Source: Penelope pileata
Lineage: Eukaryota > Chordata > Aves > Galliformes > Cracidae
Length of the DNA: 64,000 nucleotides
Assembly (NCBI GenBank): GCA_013396635.1
Contig: WBMW01000464.1
Location: 521,540 to 585,539 of the forward strand
Reading direction: 5' to 3'
Shown here: positions 62,218-64,000 of the stretch, piece after piece
Layout: each line of letters opens with the position of its first letter
Numbering within the stretch: position 1 is the stretch's first letter
The notes under the pieces: generated by a model
Told to the model about the DNA's origin: nothing
The model's database searches: none
The model's input: only the letters and a program-made list of their open reading frames with translations
Program-made: the position numbers and the translations under genes

Positions 62218-63011
62218 ATTTTGAAGTTCATTATCTTTTGAAACAAAGATAACTAAGTACGAAAGGAGAAAAACTATTAGAAACTTCAGAGATTTCTGTT
62301 TCCATTTGAAAAATTTCGAAAGTATGTTTAATCAATCTCTAAATTCTTTCCAATCTCTCTAAAAAGAATTTGGTCAAAAAACTCCCCCATTGCCACAAAA
62401 CACATCATCATTTTTCAATGAAAAAGGCTGTTATCAAGAAATTCCCAGTCAGCAGAGGAATTTGAAACAGACTATAAAAATAATAAATGAGCGAATATGA
62501 AATCTCAATTCAAGTCTCAGTGTAAAATAAAGCAATTGATCTTTACTGCTTGCCAGTAAAGGTCTGTTTTACAAGTGAATTAATTCTATTTTCATCATCC
62601 ACATATGACAAATATTATATGCACAAGAACTAAGGGAACCAGAGGTGAAGTTCAGGCTCTGAAGAGCTATTAAACCAGGTGATACAGGTTGATAACTTGT
62701 CCCCAGCTTTGTGTAACAGTGCCTGATAAAGGTGCTTGTGCCGATGACACAAACGTATCTGTATGGTCAGAGTGCCTTTCAGATTAGCTCTGAGCATGCC
62801 AGAGGAGTCAAAGCATCTGAATTTTTACATATGGAGCTGAAGACTTTGTGACTTGGTGTATTAGGATCAGATAAAAAAAAAAAAAAAAATTCTCAGTGAT
62901 AGTCAACCACACAGTCCAGGAGACATCTCCACAACCAGAAACAGATGGACAACGAAACAGGTGACATCGGAGCAGGGAAGAATGTGTGAAACAAAAATAT
63001 GTTTCCAGTTA
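62218..63011. other. Unique DNA with an A-run
   Basis: No gene is recognised. A 17-base A-run lies at 62873-62889. The remainder is unremarkable. Confidence 0.55.
62873..62889. repeat. Poly(A) tract
   Basis: Seventeen consecutive A residues, about 120 bp left of repeat A copy 2, with no recognisable body. Confidence 0.9.
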
Positions 63012-63457
63012 AAAACAAGCTTTAGATAAGAATGCGAGGATTCCTCCTGATTCAAGCATTCACTATGGCACTGAACCTACAAAGGATCACAAGACTGAAG
63101 GAAACCCTGGGGCTGGCTATGTAATAAACAGTAAGTGCAGTTTTTTCCCCATTGCCCTTCCATTTCTACCTGCCACAAGGAAGCAAACACACAAACACAC
63201 AGACTGATCTGTAAACAAGAAAACAAAATTTGAAGTTCTCACATAGGGTTAAAGTCAATTCTATTGAAATTCTCATTGATGCTGCTTCTTGTTTTATTCA
63301 GATCCTCTAAAACTTCTCTTTTTGGTTTGATGCATAAAATATCAACAAAAGGAGATCTGTTAAAAAAGCATGGTGCTAGAGATTCAAAAATAAGACGTAT
63401 TTGTGTGATAGAATCTGGATTTAAGTTATAATACACCTACATTTTACTGTAAAATTC
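63012..63457 (-). repeat. Repeat A, copy 2 (unidentified dispersed repeat)
   Basis: The second copy of the block at 40430-40849, same orientation, offset 22598 in the core. The core 63255-63395 is identical to 40657-40797. The outer parts carry scattered substitutions plus insertions of about 8-9 bp (for example near 63080, 63110 and 63410). Unlike copy 1, it is not bordered by an LTR fragment on the right; both copies lose similarity just after the TAAAATTCT motif, which marks a shared right boundary. Confidence 0.75.
63243..63356 (-). other. Exon-like open segment in repeat A copy 2
   Basis: The counterpart of 40645-40758. The minus strand again has TTTTTTAACAG before and a GTGAGA-type donor after the segment, enclosing 114 bp open in the same phase. 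Peptide changes relative to copy 1 are E to D near the end and V to M at the codon spanning the donor side. The donor-like hexamer differs (GTAAGA in copy 1, GTGAGA here), yet both fit the splice consensus. It may be coincidence; no transcript evidence is available. Confidence 0.3.
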
Positions 63458-64000
63458 TTCTGAGCTAGTCCCAGTGGAAAGCTAGTATCTCCATCACAGT
63501 GAAGGTCTTTTCAGGTACAATACAACAGAGGTTAAAATAATTTAATTTTATTTTGCAGAGAGTAAGAAAAGCAAACAACCTGCCATTATAGAAGCCTTCA
63601 GTATCATAGGTAGGCACCTGCTCTTTAAAGTAGGAAGAAAAAGAGAGTGTGTAATGTAACACTAGGAAGCTACGTTGCCAAACTTAAGGCAACTTTTCCT
63701 GTAGTTCTCCACTGAATGTTAACTTTAGTGCTGTAAATCAGCTCCTCCCTCCAGTGGTGAGGAAGAAGCTGAATTCCAGATAAACGCAACACTAATGCGG
63801 AATAAGGCACAGCTTTCGCTGTGATATCACTCAATTCCCTAGGAGGAAGGGCAAGCAAAACCCTTACGCAGATAGCCTCCAATTTTAGCAGTGGAAAAGT
63901 TGCTTGAAAAGCATACACACAGCACAATAAAAGAAAACATTTGTAGGTCCAAGATATTCATTCTGATCATTTGTGCATACAAAAAGGCATAAACCCTTCA
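63458..64000. other. Unique non-coding DNA at the window edge
   Basis: No repeat or gene is recognised. Short minus-strand frames (63465-63662 and 63670-63927, 65 and 85 codons) have no domain. A gene could lie beyond the edge. Confidence 0.5.

Noticed and set aside
1..64000. CRISPR arrays, operons, phage or prokaryotic mobile systems
   Set aside because: No regular direct repeats with spacers and no dense gene packing; composition and repeats are clearly vertebrate.

Overview
The window reads as vertebrate nuclear DNA, almost certainly from a bird. It is AT-rich and CpG-poor, with no operons, CpG islands or long open frames. Its recognisable repeats are a typical avian set: 5'-truncated CR1 LINEs ending in short TTCTATT or ATTCTATG-type tails, three LTR pieces of one ERVL-like avian family, and two much older relics (a MIR-type SINE and an L3/old-CR1-type LINE). 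Three isolated N bases (6766, 43945, 49920) point to a short-read draft assembly. All family names rest on remembered consensus patterns, since no database could be searched.

I find no protein-coding gene that I can defend. Nearly all open frames are under 120 codons, lack family motifs and are not consistently spliced. The two near 200 codons (413-1027 minus, 24059-24646 plus) look like chance. The frames that resemble known proteins belong to CR1 reverse transcriptase. The window is therefore a gene desert or part of a very large intron.

Layout: 1-11.6 kb is unique sequence. An old MIR lies near 11.7 kb. From 16.1 to 31.9 kb there are CR1 pieces (16.1, 26.8 and 28.8-30.8 kb), an LTR fragment (19.7 kb) and an L3-like relic (31.5 kb). 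A nearly complete solo LTR lies at 33.7-34.3 kb. From 34.3 to 43.5 kb the DNA is mostly unique, with several stretches that look like developmental non-coding elements, broken at 40.4-41.1 kb by a dispersed repeat ('repeat A') joined to an LTR fragment. From 43.55 to 45.02 kb there is a CR1 copy carrying a 276-bp direct duplication split by one N. From 45 to 61 kb the sequence is unique, and from 61.2 to 63.5 kb there are two CR1 3' stubs and the second copy of repeat A.

The best lead is the repeat A pair (about 40430-40849 and 63012-63457). Its flanks differ at roughly one base in ten, yet it holds a 141-bp core that is identical base for base and open on the minus strand, with splice-like borders in both copies. 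It may be a conserved duplicated exon, a gene-converted segment or part of an undescribed mobile element. The next clearest observation is a probable assembly artefact, the N-split duplication at 43669-44221. I see no sign of an undescribed multi-gene system.
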